Positions 17,543 to 26,473 of a stretch of DNA of 32,574 bases are shown here, one piece after another. The number at the start of each line of letters is the position of its first letter. Position 1 is the first letter of the stretch. Origin of the DNA: Rickettsiales bacterium. GTDB lineage: Bacteria > Pseudomonadota > Alphaproteobacteria > Rickettsiales > UBA1997. The translations under genes were made by a program, and so were the position numbers. The stretch covers positions 1 through 32,574 of the forward strand of contig CANKYC010000003.1 of the NCBI GenBank assembly GCA_947487845.1, given 5' to 3'. A model generated the notes under the pieces. The model was given only the letters and a program-made list of their open reading frames with translations. It searched no databases and had not been told where the DNA came from.

Positions 17543-18985
17543 TTAATTATGAAAATTATCCAAATTTCCAAAGCGCGTAAATTCTGAATCAAAAAATAAA
17601 TTCACGCTGCCAACTGGACCGTTGCGTTGTTTGGCAATTATAACTTCAGCTTTATGCGAAACTTCCTGCATTTGGGTTTTCCATTGATGAAATTTGTCGG
17701 CCTCATTTTCTTGCGGACGTTTGCGTTCCAAATAATAACTGTCGCGATAGATGAAGGCTACAACGTCAGCATCTTGTTCGATTGATCCTGATTCACGCAA
17801 ATCTGAAAGTTGTGGGCGCTTATCTTCGCGTTGTTCAACGGCGCGCGATAATTGCGAAAGCGCCATTACCGGAATGTTAAATTCTTTGGCGATTGCTTTT
17901 AATCCTTGCGTGATTTCCGAAACTTCCTGAACCCGATTTTCGCTAGAGCGCGAAGTTGTGCCGCGAATTAATTGCAAATAATCAATTACCAAAAATGCTA
18001 AATTATGTTTGCGCACCATTCTGCGGGCGCGCGTGCGAATTGCCGAAATTGAAAGTGCTGGAGTATCATCAATAAAAAGTGGCATTTTCGAAATTTCTGC
18101 CGAACGCGCCGCCACAACTTCCCATTCACTTTCATTTAATTGACCGGTTCTAAATTTGGTGGCGTTAATGCTACATTCCATTGATAAAATTCTCGCCGCT
18201 AATTGGTCGGAAGACATTTCGAGCGAGAAAAATCCAACTGCCTTTTTATCTTTCGTATCAACCACATCTTTGTTTAAAAACTTGCAGGCATTAACCACAA
18301 TATTAATTCCCAGCGCGGTTTTACCCATTGAAGGCCTTCCCGCCAGAATAATTAAATCGGATTGTTGCATGCCGCTCAAAATTTTATCTAAATCTGAAAG
18401 TCCGGTTGAAACGCCGCTAATATGGCTGTCGCGTTGACGCGCCAAAATTGTTTTATCCAAAGTTTCTTTCATCGAATGCGAAATGCTGCGAAAATCGCTG
18501 CGGCCATTTCCATGTTCAGAAAGTTTAAATAAATGCGATTCGGCAAGCTCGATTTGTTCAGTTGCCGAAGTTTTTTCTTCAGCTTTAAAAACCCGATTCA
18601 CAATATCTTCACCAACCATTGATAATTCACGCTTCAAAGCCAAATCATGAATTAAACGACCATAATCAGAAATATCGATAATTGCCGAAGCTGTTGCCAA
18701 AAGCGTTGATAAATAAAGAGCGCCGCCAGCTGCTTTAACAGCTGCGTCAGATTCAAAAAATTGTTTCAGCGTAACTTGATTGGCGATGATGTTAACTTTT
18801 TCAATATTGTGTAAAATTTGGGCAAAAATATTGCGATGCGCCGGCTCGTAAAAATGCTCTTCACGCAAAAATTCGGAAACGCGATTTAGATATTCGTTAT
18901 TTAAAATAATCGTTCCTAGAACCGCTTGTTCGGCTTCAATATTAAATAATTCTTTACGGATTGTAACTTGGTTTTCGGATGTCAT
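17543..18985 (-). CDS. dnaB: Replicative DNA helicase DnaB
   Basis: EAEQAVLGTIILNNEYL, ILAGRPSMGKTALGINI, FFSLEMSSDQLAARIL, LSQLSRAVEQREDKRPQLSDLRESGSIEQDADVVAF. Confidence 0.97.
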   Translation of the reverse strand: MTSENQVTIRKELFNIEAEQAVLGTIILNNEYLNRVSEFLREEHFYEPAHRNIFAQILHNIEKVNIIANQVTLKQFFESDAAVKAAGGALYLSTLLATASAIIDISDYGRLIHDLALKRELSMVGEDIVNRVFKAEEKTSATEQIELAESHLFKLSEHGNGRSDFRSISHSMKETLDKTILARQRDSHISGVSTGLSDLDKILSGMQQSDLIILAGRPSMGKTALGINIVVNACKFLNKDVVDTKDKKAVGFFSLEMSSDQLAARILSMECSINATKFRTGQLNESEWEVVAARSAEISKMPLFIDDTPALSISAIRTRARRMVRKHNLAFLVIDYLQLIRGTTSRSSENRVQEVSEITQGLKAIAKEFNIPVMALSQLSRAVEQREDKRPQLSDLRESGSIEQDADVVAFIYRDSYYLERKRPQENEADKFHQWKTQMQEVSHKAEVIIAKQRNGPVGSVNLFFDSEFTRFGNLDNFHN

Positions 18986-19030
18986 TTTTTTTAAGAATTT
19001 TTTTTAAAGAATATGGTGGTTATTTTGGAA

Positions 19031-19561
19031 TCAACTTTTCACTCCCCTTTTTTGCAACTTTCGCGCTAAAGTTCTGCGATGCATTCCAAGAATGCGCGCT
19101 GCTTTGGAAATGTTAAAATCGGCGTCAATCAAAGCTTGGTGAATATATTCCCATTCAATATTTTTAATCGAAGTTTTTTTATCTGATATTTTTTCTTCCA
19201 AAGCCTCGCCATTAAAAGCAGCAATTATTGCATCAACATTTGCTGGTTTTGCTAAGTAATAACAAGCTCCCAACTTAATCGCCTCAATTGTTGTGGTGAT
19301 GCTGGCGTAACCTGTGAGCATCACAATTTTAATTGTAGAATCAAATTCATGCAAAGCTTTGATTAAAGCCAATCCAGATTCACCGGGCATTTTTAAATCA
19401 ACAACTGCAAATCTTGGATGAAAATTTTTTAAAATGGCGAGCGCATCTTTAACATTATTGGCAATTTTAGTTTCATAATTTCGGCGCATAAAAGAGCGCG
19501 ACAAGCTTTCCGACAAAGCTTTATCATCTTCAACAATTAAAACAGTTTGATAATTTTTCAT
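19031..19561 (-). CDS. RegA/ActR/PrrA-type response regulator
   Basis: Receiver domain (VVDLKMPGESGLALIKAL) plus Fis-type HTH (ADFNISKAARILGMHRRTLARKLQKRG). Confidence 0.88.
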   Translation of the reverse strand: MKNYQTVLIVEDDKALSESLSRSFMRRNYETKIANNVKDALAILKNFHPRFAVVDLKMPGESGLALIKALHEFDSTIKIVMLTGYASITTTIEAIKLGACYYLAKPANVDAIIAAFNGEALEEKISDKKTSIKNIEWEYIHQALIDADFNISKAARILGMHRRTLARKLQKRGVKS

Positions 19562-20376
19562 TATTTGAAATCACTTTTTTTTGCTTGTTCAAGCCTTTCA
19601 CTTCCTGAATCGGAAAGAATTTCTGAAAGAGTTTTTTTGCAGCGCTCGATTTGCGATTCAATCATTAAAATATCAGAATTTAAATCTTCTTTTTTTAAAT
19701 CGAGATTTTTCCAATCATTTAAAATAACCGAGATTGTCGCCAGCGGCGTTCCCAAATCATGAGCGGCGGCGGTTGCAAGCATTGCGCTTCTAAGCAATTG
19801 TTTTTCTTCCAAAGTTTTTTGATCGCGCTCTTTTAAATTTTTGGAAATTTTGGTAACAAAAATTAACAGCAAAACTGTCGCTAAAATATGACTAATCAAC
19901 ATTCCATTAAGATGTAAATTGAAAGCATTGTGATTATGAAATTCATGCATTTCATTAAAGTTGAAACCAAGCCAAATATAGCAAAATGTTGTAATTGCGG
20001 TGATTGTCCAAGCGTAACTTGTGCGTAGCAAAATAGCGGCAATAATTACTTGTAGTAAAAATAATGAAATAAAAGGATTGGAAGCTCCGCCGCTTAAATA
20101 AAGCTGCGCCGTTAAAGCAGCAACATCAAAAAGCAACTCTATGAATAAGAATTTATCGCTGATATTTCGACAGGTTTTATAGCAATAAAAACTTACGCAA
20201 TTTATCAAAAATAACAGCGTAACCAAACCAAACATTGGCTTTATCGGCAAGGAAATTTCAAAAAATTTACTGACAAAAATAATAGTCACAACTTGCCCAA
20301 TAATCGCGATGATACGAAGCAAAATAAGCTGAAGCAGATTTTTATGATTAGCGCTTTTAGGGAAATTATTTTTCAT
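19561..20376 (-). CDS. RegB/PrrB-like sensor protein, TM region plus H-box, no HATPase domain (271 aa)
   Basis: GGASNPF (RegB-type GGxxNPF), multiple TM segments, H-box AAAHDLGTPLATISVIL; ends ~60 aa after the His; stop overlaps the regulator start (TAATG). Confidence 0.8.
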   Translation of the reverse strand: MKNNFPKSANHKNLLQLILLRIIAIIGQVVTIIFVSKFFEISLPIKPMFGLVTLLFLINCVSFYCYKTCRNISDKFLFIELLFDVAALTAQLYLSGGASNPFISLFLLQVIIAAILLRTSYAWTITAITTFCYIWLGFNFNEMHEFHNHNAFNLHLNGMLISHILATVLLLIFVTKISKNLKERDQKTLEEKQLLRSAMLATAAAHDLGTPLATISVILNDWKNLDLKKEDLNSDILMIESQIERCKKTLSEILSDSGSERLEQAKKSDFK

Positions 20377-20418
20377 TTTTTAAGGTTTGTACTAATTCTA
20401 AATTGAATATGTCGAACT

Positions 20419-20502
20419 CTCGATGTCATGCTGAACTTGTCGAAGCATGATTCAAGCCTTTCTATTAAAATCATGCTTCGACAAGTTCAGCATGACATCG
20501 AG
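20419..20502. repeat. Palindromic repeat, CATGCT/AGCATG variant
   Basis: CTCGATGTCATGCTGAACTTGTCGAAGCATGATT ... AATCATGCTTCGACAAGTTCAGCATGACATCGAG. Confidence 0.85.
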
Positions 20503-20633
20503 CTTGATTAGAATGAATATATTTTAGCACAAAACTGCGCTTGGACAAATTGTCTCAAGTTTAAAAATTATTTTGCGATTGAGATTTGTGATTTTTAAAA
20601 AGCCAAAAATCTTATTAACCAAATAATTTAATT

Positions 20634-21560
20634 ATGAAATTTTCTAAAAAATATTTTTTTGCCGCACTTCTTTTATTCGCAATTTCTTCAAAAGAAGTTT
20701 TGGCTTGCGCTTGTGGTTGTGGCGTTTTCACAGTTGGAACCAGCTCAATTTTACCAAATTGCGAAGGCGGAACGGCTTTTTTGCAATATGATTATATGAA
20801 TCAAAGTCGCAATTGGCATAAAACTGATAATTCCAGCGGACATAATCACGACAAACGCATCAACACTCAAACCGTAACCGCCGGCATGCAATATATGTTT
20901 AACCGCGATTGGGGCGCCGCGATTCGCGTTCCTTACATGACACGTTATGTACAAAACTTGCCTCATTCTGGCGGCATGACTTATAACCGCCATAGCGCCG
21001 TTGGCGATATTCGTATTAATGGAATTTATTCCGGATTTTCTTCCGACATGTCGAGCGGATTAATTTTTGGTTTAAAACTTCCAACTGGCGACACCAATTC
21101 TAAAGGCTTTGAACGCAACACTCAAATTGGAACCGGCAGCACTGATTCAATTTTAGGCGCTTATAAAGTTGGCAAAATTGATATTGCCGGAAAATTTAAT
21201 TATTTCTTGCAAGGAACTTGGGAACATCCACTGACAATTCATCGTGGCTATCATCCCGGTGATGAAATTTCTGGTGCGACTGGTATTTATTACAATGCTG
21301 GATCACATTTTGGCCTAAAAAAAATCGCACCAATTATGCAATTTATGGGTTCTAAAAAAACTCAAGATACAGGTTGGGCATCACCGTCACATAATGCTCA
21401 CAGCGGATATACCCAAATATTTTTTGCGCCAGCAATCGAATTTAGCTTTACGCAATTTAAACTTTATACCGATGTGGAATTTCCAGTTTATAGAAATGTC
21501 AATGGCAATCAATTAGTGCCGCAGAATTTGTATAAATTAATTTTGAGTTATAATTTTTAA
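20634..21560 (+). CDS. Putative outer-membrane beta-barrel protein with N-terminal Cys cluster
   Basis: Signal peptide, CACGCGVF motif, alternating aromatic/hydrophobic strands, C-terminal YKLILSYNF. Confidence 0.6.
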   Translation: MKFSKKYFFAALLLFAISSKEVLACACGCGVFTVGTSSILPNCEGGTAFLQYDYMNQSRNWHKTDNSSGHNHDKRINTQTVTAGMQYMFNRDWGAAIRVPYMTRYVQNLPHSGGMTYNRHSAVGDIRINGIYSGFSSDMSSGLIFGLKLPTGDTNSKGFERNTQIGTGSTDSILGAYKVGKIDIAGKFNYFLQGTWEHPLTIHRGYHPGDEISGATGIYYNAGSHFGLKKIAPIMQFMGSKKTQDTGWASPSHNAHSGYTQIFFAPAIEFSFTQFKLYTDVEFPVYRNVNGNQLVPQNLYKLILSYNF

Positions 21561-21582
21561 TATCAGCCGATTAAAAACTACG

Positions 21583-21613
21583 CAGTCACGCTTCGACAGC
21601 CTCAGCGTGACTG
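21583..21613. repeat. Palindromic repeat arm, CACGCT/AGCGTG variant
   Basis: CAGTCACGCT-TCGACAGCCTC-AGCGTGACTG, perfect 10-bp stem. Confidence 0.75.
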
Positions 21614-21685
21614 TGAATTAGTTTAAAATTTTGATATAATTAAAAAAGTGTGACGCTAAAAAACTCATTTTTTTAATACGCTTTT

Positions 21686-23527
21686 TTACTCCACCGTTAC
21701 CGATTTCGCTAAATTTCTTGGCTGATCAACATCATTTCCTTTGTACAGCGCAACATAATAAGCCAAAAGCTGCGTTGAAACCACTGGCAAAATTGCTTCT
21801 TGAATAATTCCATCAAGCTTCGGAATTTCAATTTTTCTCTTCGCCATTTTGCCAAATTGGGCGATTCCTTTTTTGTCACTAATGAAAATTATTTTCCCGC
21901 CGCGCGCGTTAACTTCTTGAGCGTTGGATAATGTTTTTTCAAACAAGTCATTATCTTTATTATGCGGCGCAATCACGATTACCGGCATTTTTTTATCAAT
22001 CAGCGCGATAGTTCCGTGCTTTAATTCTCCTGCGGCAATTCCTTGCGCGTTAATATAAGAAAGTTCGCGAAATTTTAATGCCGCTTCAAAAGCTGTAATC
22101 TGCGAAATGCCGCGCCCAATATATAAAACATGCTTCGCCGCAGTTAATGATTGGGCGATTTTTTTGATGTTTTTAATGTCATTCTTATCAAACAAATGAA
22201 CCATTTTCGCGCCACTTTCGGCAAGTTCCTGCAATAATTTTTCTTTTTCTTTAGTCGAAATTTTGCCTTTTATACATCCAAAATGAATTGCCAAAAGCGA
22301 TAAAACCGTAATTTGCGCCGTGTAAGCTTTAGTTGATGCCACGCCAATTTCAGGCCCTGCAACTGTGCGAATTACTGTGTCAGAAAGTTGCGCCATTGTA
22401 CTGTGCGCCACATTTACAATTGAGAGAATTTTTTGACCATTTTGTTTGGCAAATTTCAGCGCCGCTAAAGTATCAGCGGTTTCGCCCGACTGCGAAACAA
22501 AAACCATTAAATTATCATCGCGAAACGGATGAGCGCGGTAACGAAATTCGGAAGCAATATCAACTTCAACTTCCACGCCAGCAATTTCTTCAATCAAATA
22601 TTTGGCGCACATGCCCGAATAATAAGAAGTTCCGCAGGCAATAATTGTGATTTTATTAATTTTTTTAAGATCAAAAGCAAAGTTCGGCAAATGAATTGAG
22701 GAATTGCTTAAATCAACATAGGCTTGAATTGTTTCTTCTAAAACTCGCGGCTGTTCGTAAATTTCTTTGAGCATAAAATGATCGTAACCATCTTTGGAAA
22801 CGCGGTTATTTTCAGCTTCCATTAATTTTGGCTCTTTGTGAATTGGCTTATTTTTAGCATCAAAAACTGCAATTTCATTTTTGGAAATAATGGCAAATTC
22901 TTCATCTTCCAAAGCAATGATTTTGCTAGTGTGATCTGACAATGCGTAATAATCAGAAGCGATATAATTTTCATTTTCACCAAGACCAATAACCAATGGC
23001 GAGCCGCGTTTGGCAACTGCGATTACATTTGGATGACCTTTAAAAATTACGGCAAGCGCGAAAGTTCCGTGAATTTCTTTAGCAGTTTCCAAAATTGATT
23101 TTTTGATGTCGCCAGTTTTTTCAAAATGATATTCGATTAAATGTGGCACAACTTCGGTGTCAGTTTGGCTTAAAAATTTGGCACCGCTTTTGGCTAATTT
23201 TTCTTTTAATTCCTGATGATTTTCAATAATGCCATTATGCACCACGCAAACATTTGATGAAGCGTGCGGATGCGCATTTTGCTTGCTTGGACGACCATGA
23301 GTTGCCCAACGCGTGTGACCAATTCCAATGTCAGATTCCAATTTAGTTTTTTTCAAAGCCGCTTCCAACTTGGCTATTTTACCCTCTTCTTTAACGGTTT
23401 TAAATTTATTTTTTTCCAAAACCGCAATTCCCGCCGAATCATAACCGCGATATTCCAGTTTTTTCAAACCTTCAAGAATGATAGAAACAGCATTTTTACT
23501 ACCAACGACACCAACAATTCCGCACAT
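21686..23527 (-). CDS. glmS: Glutamine--fructose-6-phosphate aminotransferase
   Basis: MCGIVGVVGSKNAVSIILEGLKKLEYRGYDSAGIAVL, GIGHTRWATHGRPS, C-terminal LAKSVTVE. Confidence 0.97.
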   Translation of the reverse strand: MCGIVGVVGSKNAVSIILEGLKKLEYRGYDSAGIAVLEKNKFKTVKEEGKIAKLEAALKKTKLESDIGIGHTRWATHGRPSKQNAHPHASSNVCVVHNGIIENHQELKEKLAKSGAKFLSQTDTEVVPHLIEYHFEKTGDIKKSILETAKEIHGTFALAVIFKGHPNVIAVAKRGSPLVIGLGENENYIASDYYALSDHTSKIIALEDEEFAIISKNEIAVFDAKNKPIHKEPKLMEAENNRVSKDGYDHFMLKEIYEQPRVLEETIQAYVDLSNSSIHLPNFAFDLKKINKITIIACGTSYYSGMCAKYLIEEIAGVEVEVDIASEFRYRAHPFRDDNLMVFVSQSGETADTLAALKFAKQNGQKILSIVNVAHSTMAQLSDTVIRTVAGPEIGVASTKAYTAQITVLSLLAIHFGCIKGKISTKEKEKLLQELAESGAKMVHLFDKNDIKNIKKIAQSLTAAKHVLYIGRGISQITAFEAALKFRELSYINAQGIAAGELKHGTIALIDKKMPVIVIAPHNKDNDLFEKTLSNAQEVNARGGKIIFISDKKGIAQFGKMAKRKIEIPKLDGIIQEAILPVVSTQLLAYYVALYKGNDVDQPRNLAKSVTVE

Positions 23528-23584
23528 GTTTTTAGAAATTTATTTTAAGAAAAAATACAAAGCGCGGCAGCCTAGAAAGGCTTC

Positions 23585-23602
23585 AAGATAAGTAAATTGT
23601 AA
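23585..23602. repeat. 18-bp direct repeat, copy 1 (AAGATAAGTAAATTGTAA)
   Basis: Identical to 24948-24965. Confidence 0.85.
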
Positions 23603-23706
23603 TGTTTTGTAAGAACCAGTTTACCATCTTTTTTAACCTCAGATTTTGGCATATTTTTAGCGTTTTTTTCGGGTGCTCGCGAATTATAAATTGCCTAAAT
23701 TTATAC

Positions 23707-24822
23707 TTAATGTTCGCGTTCACCAGACTTATTGTTTTGAGTTGGGTCATTGTGAGTATCAAAAATCTTTTGTAAAAAATCAGGTCTTGAAGCCAATGTT
23801 TTTGCGACAGGATGAGTTTCTAGCGGCAGCTCTGATTCTCTAGTTGCAAGGCTATTTATTCTTTTGGCAATTTCAGTAATGGCTTGCGGATTAGCAGAGT
23901 TTTCACTCTCTGGATCTGTTTGGTAAACAGCATCATAAGGCACTTTAGTAGTCACTTTAATTTTCTCATCATTGGGAGCATTTCCTTCTTTAATTCCTAA
24001 CGTCTTAATTAATCCTTGCGCATCTTTGCTGTTTTCAAACAGAATAGCACCACCTTTTGCATCACCATATTTTTGGGCGGCATCTAAAATATCCTGCGTT
24101 GTTAATTGACCAATCACTCTGTCACCTTCTTGCGCGACTTCATACATTTCTCCATATTGATTAAGTGGGAAAAACCCGTCTCTTCTTTCTTCTTGGACAC
24201 CAGTAGCATTGCGGCTGTCCATGTGTTTGACGATTTTATTAATATCACAATGAGCCACGGCAATAACTGATGGGCAGGAAAAATTGTGATCTGCCATATA
24301 TTTATTAAATTCTGCCACAACATCATATTTACCCAAAGGAACCACATCCAAAACGCTAGGCAAGCCATTTCTAGAATTTTCCATTGCCCGTGCAAAAATA
24401 TTTTCCATTATTTGAGAATTTGATGGTGAATTTTTGGCAGCTTCTTGAAATGGTTCGCAATATTTTTCTATCAAACCTTGTATTTTGGTGAGTTTATCTG
24501 CGCTATAAATTTCAGATTCTTCTGGCAATTTATTGTTATGAATTGGTAGTAAAATATTAATTGGTTCTAAATTCTGCTTTGTCTTCAAGTCAATAAAATC
24601 AGGATCTTGATCAACAATACTAAGATGAACGTCTCCTAAATTAGGATGCCTTCTGCATTCCAAATCAAGTCCATCTTCCTGCCAGTCTAGCCTGTCTTTT
24701 GGATCTTTTGCCTCATCTTGTTTTTTCAACTCTTTAATGATCGTACCTTTACCAGCCGATGATGTTCCAAACAAAAGCACTATTGTTGCTTTTCCGCGTT
24801 CTTTTCTTGTTGAATCTTTCAT
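23707..24822 (-). CDS. Uncharacterised P-loop NTPase / possible small-molecule kinase-like protein (371 aa)
   Basis: Walker A-type ATIVLLFGTSSAGKGTIIKEL at the N-terminus; rest of protein not recognised. Confidence 0.6.
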   Translation of the reverse strand: MKDSTRKERGKATIVLLFGTSSAGKGTIIKELKKQDEAKDPKDRLDWQEDGLDLECRRHPNLGDVHLSIVDQDPDFIDLKTKQNLEPINILLPIHNNKLPEESEIYSADKLTKIQGLIEKYCEPFQEAAKNSPSNSQIMENIFARAMENSRNGLPSVLDVVPLGKYDVVAEFNKYMADHNFSCPSVIAVAHCDINKIVKHMDSRNATGVQEERRDGFFPLNQYGEMYEVAQEGDRVIGQLTTQDILDAAQKYGDAKGGAILFENSKDAQGLIKTLGIKEGNAPNDEKIKVTTKVPYDAVYQTDPESENSANPQAITEIAKRINSLATRESELPLETHPVAKTLASRPDFLQKIFDTHNDPTQNNKSGEREH

Positions 24823-24947
24823 GAGAGATTTTGAAATTTTTTAAAGGAGATTTTTGTTTTCAAGACCTCTAAATAAAGATCAACAAGATCTATTAGTTGG
24901 ACAATGAATTTTTCAAATTTGTTTAAAAAAAAGCGCCACAACAGTTT

Positions 24948-24965
24948 AAGATAAGTAAATTGTAA
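24948..24965. repeat. 18-bp direct repeat, copy 2
   Basis: Identical to 23585-23602. Confidence 0.85.
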
Positions 24966-25058
24966 AAACCTCGATGTCACCCTGAGCCTGTCGAAGGGTG
25001 ATTCAAGCCTGAAGCTAGAATCACCCTTCGACAGGCTCAGGGTGACATCGAGGTTTTT
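24964..25058. repeat. Palindromic repeat, CACCCT/AGGGTG variant
   Basis: AAAAACCTCGATGTCACCCTGAGCCTGTCGAAGGGTGATTC ... GAATCACCCTTCGACAGGCTCAGGGTGACATCGAGGTTTTT. Confidence 0.88.
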
Positions 25059-25186
25059 TTACGGGGATTCTTTCAGTTGCAGAATTACCCATCCAACAAA
25101 CTAAAATAAGTTGCGCGAAAAAATCTAAAAATTAGAAGGTAGAATAAATATCTGCGCACTCATTTCCAATTCCCTAAATTTCAAAA

Positions 25187-26467
25187 ATGTATAATTTAAG
25201 ACACGTTAAAGCCGGCTTATTTATTGCTTTGGCAATGTGTTTTGTTGCGTCAAAAACTTGGGGCGAAATTGCGGAAGTTAAGATTAAAAAAATTGGCTTT
25301 AACGCCAAAAACCAGTTAGAAATTTTTATTTCTGATAAAAGTGAATTTAAAATTTTTACCTTAGAAAATCCTTCGCGTCTGGTGATTGACATTGCTAATG
25401 CCGATTTCGAAAAAACTAATTACCAACCAGCAATTCCCGCTTTCGCCACTTCATTTCGTAGTCGCAAAGGTGATGGTTCGCTGCGCTTGGTTTTTGATTT
25501 GAATCAAAAAATTTCCGTACAAAAATCTAATTTTGAAAAAGGAAAGATTACCGCTGAATTAGTTGGAATTGAAAGCGGCGCACAAACAACAGCGATTACA
25601 AAAGTTAAAACTATTGTAAAAAATGATGCCATTTCCGACAAGGTTCAGGAATTTGAAGTTCAAACTGAAAGAATTGTTAATCCTGATGGTTCGGCAAAAT
25701 ATATAGTAAGAAAAATTCCCAAAGGCGCGAATTATGAAACAAATGCAGTTTCAAATAAAACTTCTGCTGTTTTGCAAAGAATGCCAATTATCGTAATTGA
25801 TTCTGGTCACGGCGGCAAAGATCCCGGAACAATTGGAACTTTTGCCCGCACCAAAGAAAAAAACCTGACTTTGTCTTACGCCAAAGAACTCGGTAAACAG
25901 CTAATAAATACCAAACGCTATAAAGTTTATTTAACTCGCGATGAAGATAATTTTATTCCTTTGCGCAAACGCGTACAAATCGCCCGCAAAAAGAAAGCTG
26001 ATTTATTTATTTCGCTTCACGCCGACTCAATCCCTAATTCTCAAGTTGCTGGTTTTTCAATTTATACTTTATCCGAAAAATCTTCTGACAAACAGGCTGA
26101 ATTATTAGCTCAAAAAGAAAACCGCGTTGATATTATTAACGGCATGAATTTTTCTGGCGCTAGCCAAGACATCATGAAAACTTTAATTGATTTATCACAA
26201 CGCGACACTATGAATGGCTCGGCGCGATTCGCTAATATCGCCATCAAATCAATTAAAAATTCCGAAATAAATATTCTGCAAAACACTCACAGATTTGCCG
26301 GCTTTGAGGTTTTAACTGCGCCCGACATGATTTCGGTTTTGATTGAACTTGGGTATTTATCGAGCAAAGAAGAGGAAAAACTTCTAAACAGTCTTACATA
26401 CAAGCGCAAAGTGGCGGAAAGTCTGACCAAAGCGATTGATGAATATTTTTCTAAAAACAAAACTTAA
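25187..26467 (+). CDS. N-acetylmuramoyl-L-alanine amidase with AMIN domain
   Basis: AMIN-like N-terminus (FTLENPSRLVIDIANADF); Amidase_3 motifs IVIDSGHGGKDPGTIG, LFISLHADSIPN, VLIELGYLSSKEEE. Confidence 0.93.
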   Translation: MYNLRHVKAGLFIALAMCFVASKTWGEIAEVKIKKIGFNAKNQLEIFISDKSEFKIFTLENPSRLVIDIANADFEKTNYQPAIPAFATSFRSRKGDGSLRLVFDLNQKISVQKSNFEKGKITAELVGIESGAQTTAITKVKTIVKNDAISDKVQEFEVQTERIVNPDGSAKYIVRKIPKGANYETNAVSNKTSAVLQRMPIIVIDSGHGGKDPGTIGTFARTKEKNLTLSYAKELGKQLINTKRYKVYLTRDEDNFIPLRKRVQIARKKKADLFISLHADSIPNSQVAGFSIYTLSEKSSDKQAELLAQKENRVDIINGMNFSGASQDIMKTLIDLSQRDTMNGSARFANIAIKSIKNSEINILQNTHRFAGFEVLTAPDMISVLIELGYLSSKEEEKLLNSLTYKRKVAESLTKAIDEYFSKNKT

Positions 26468-26473
26468 AAAACA

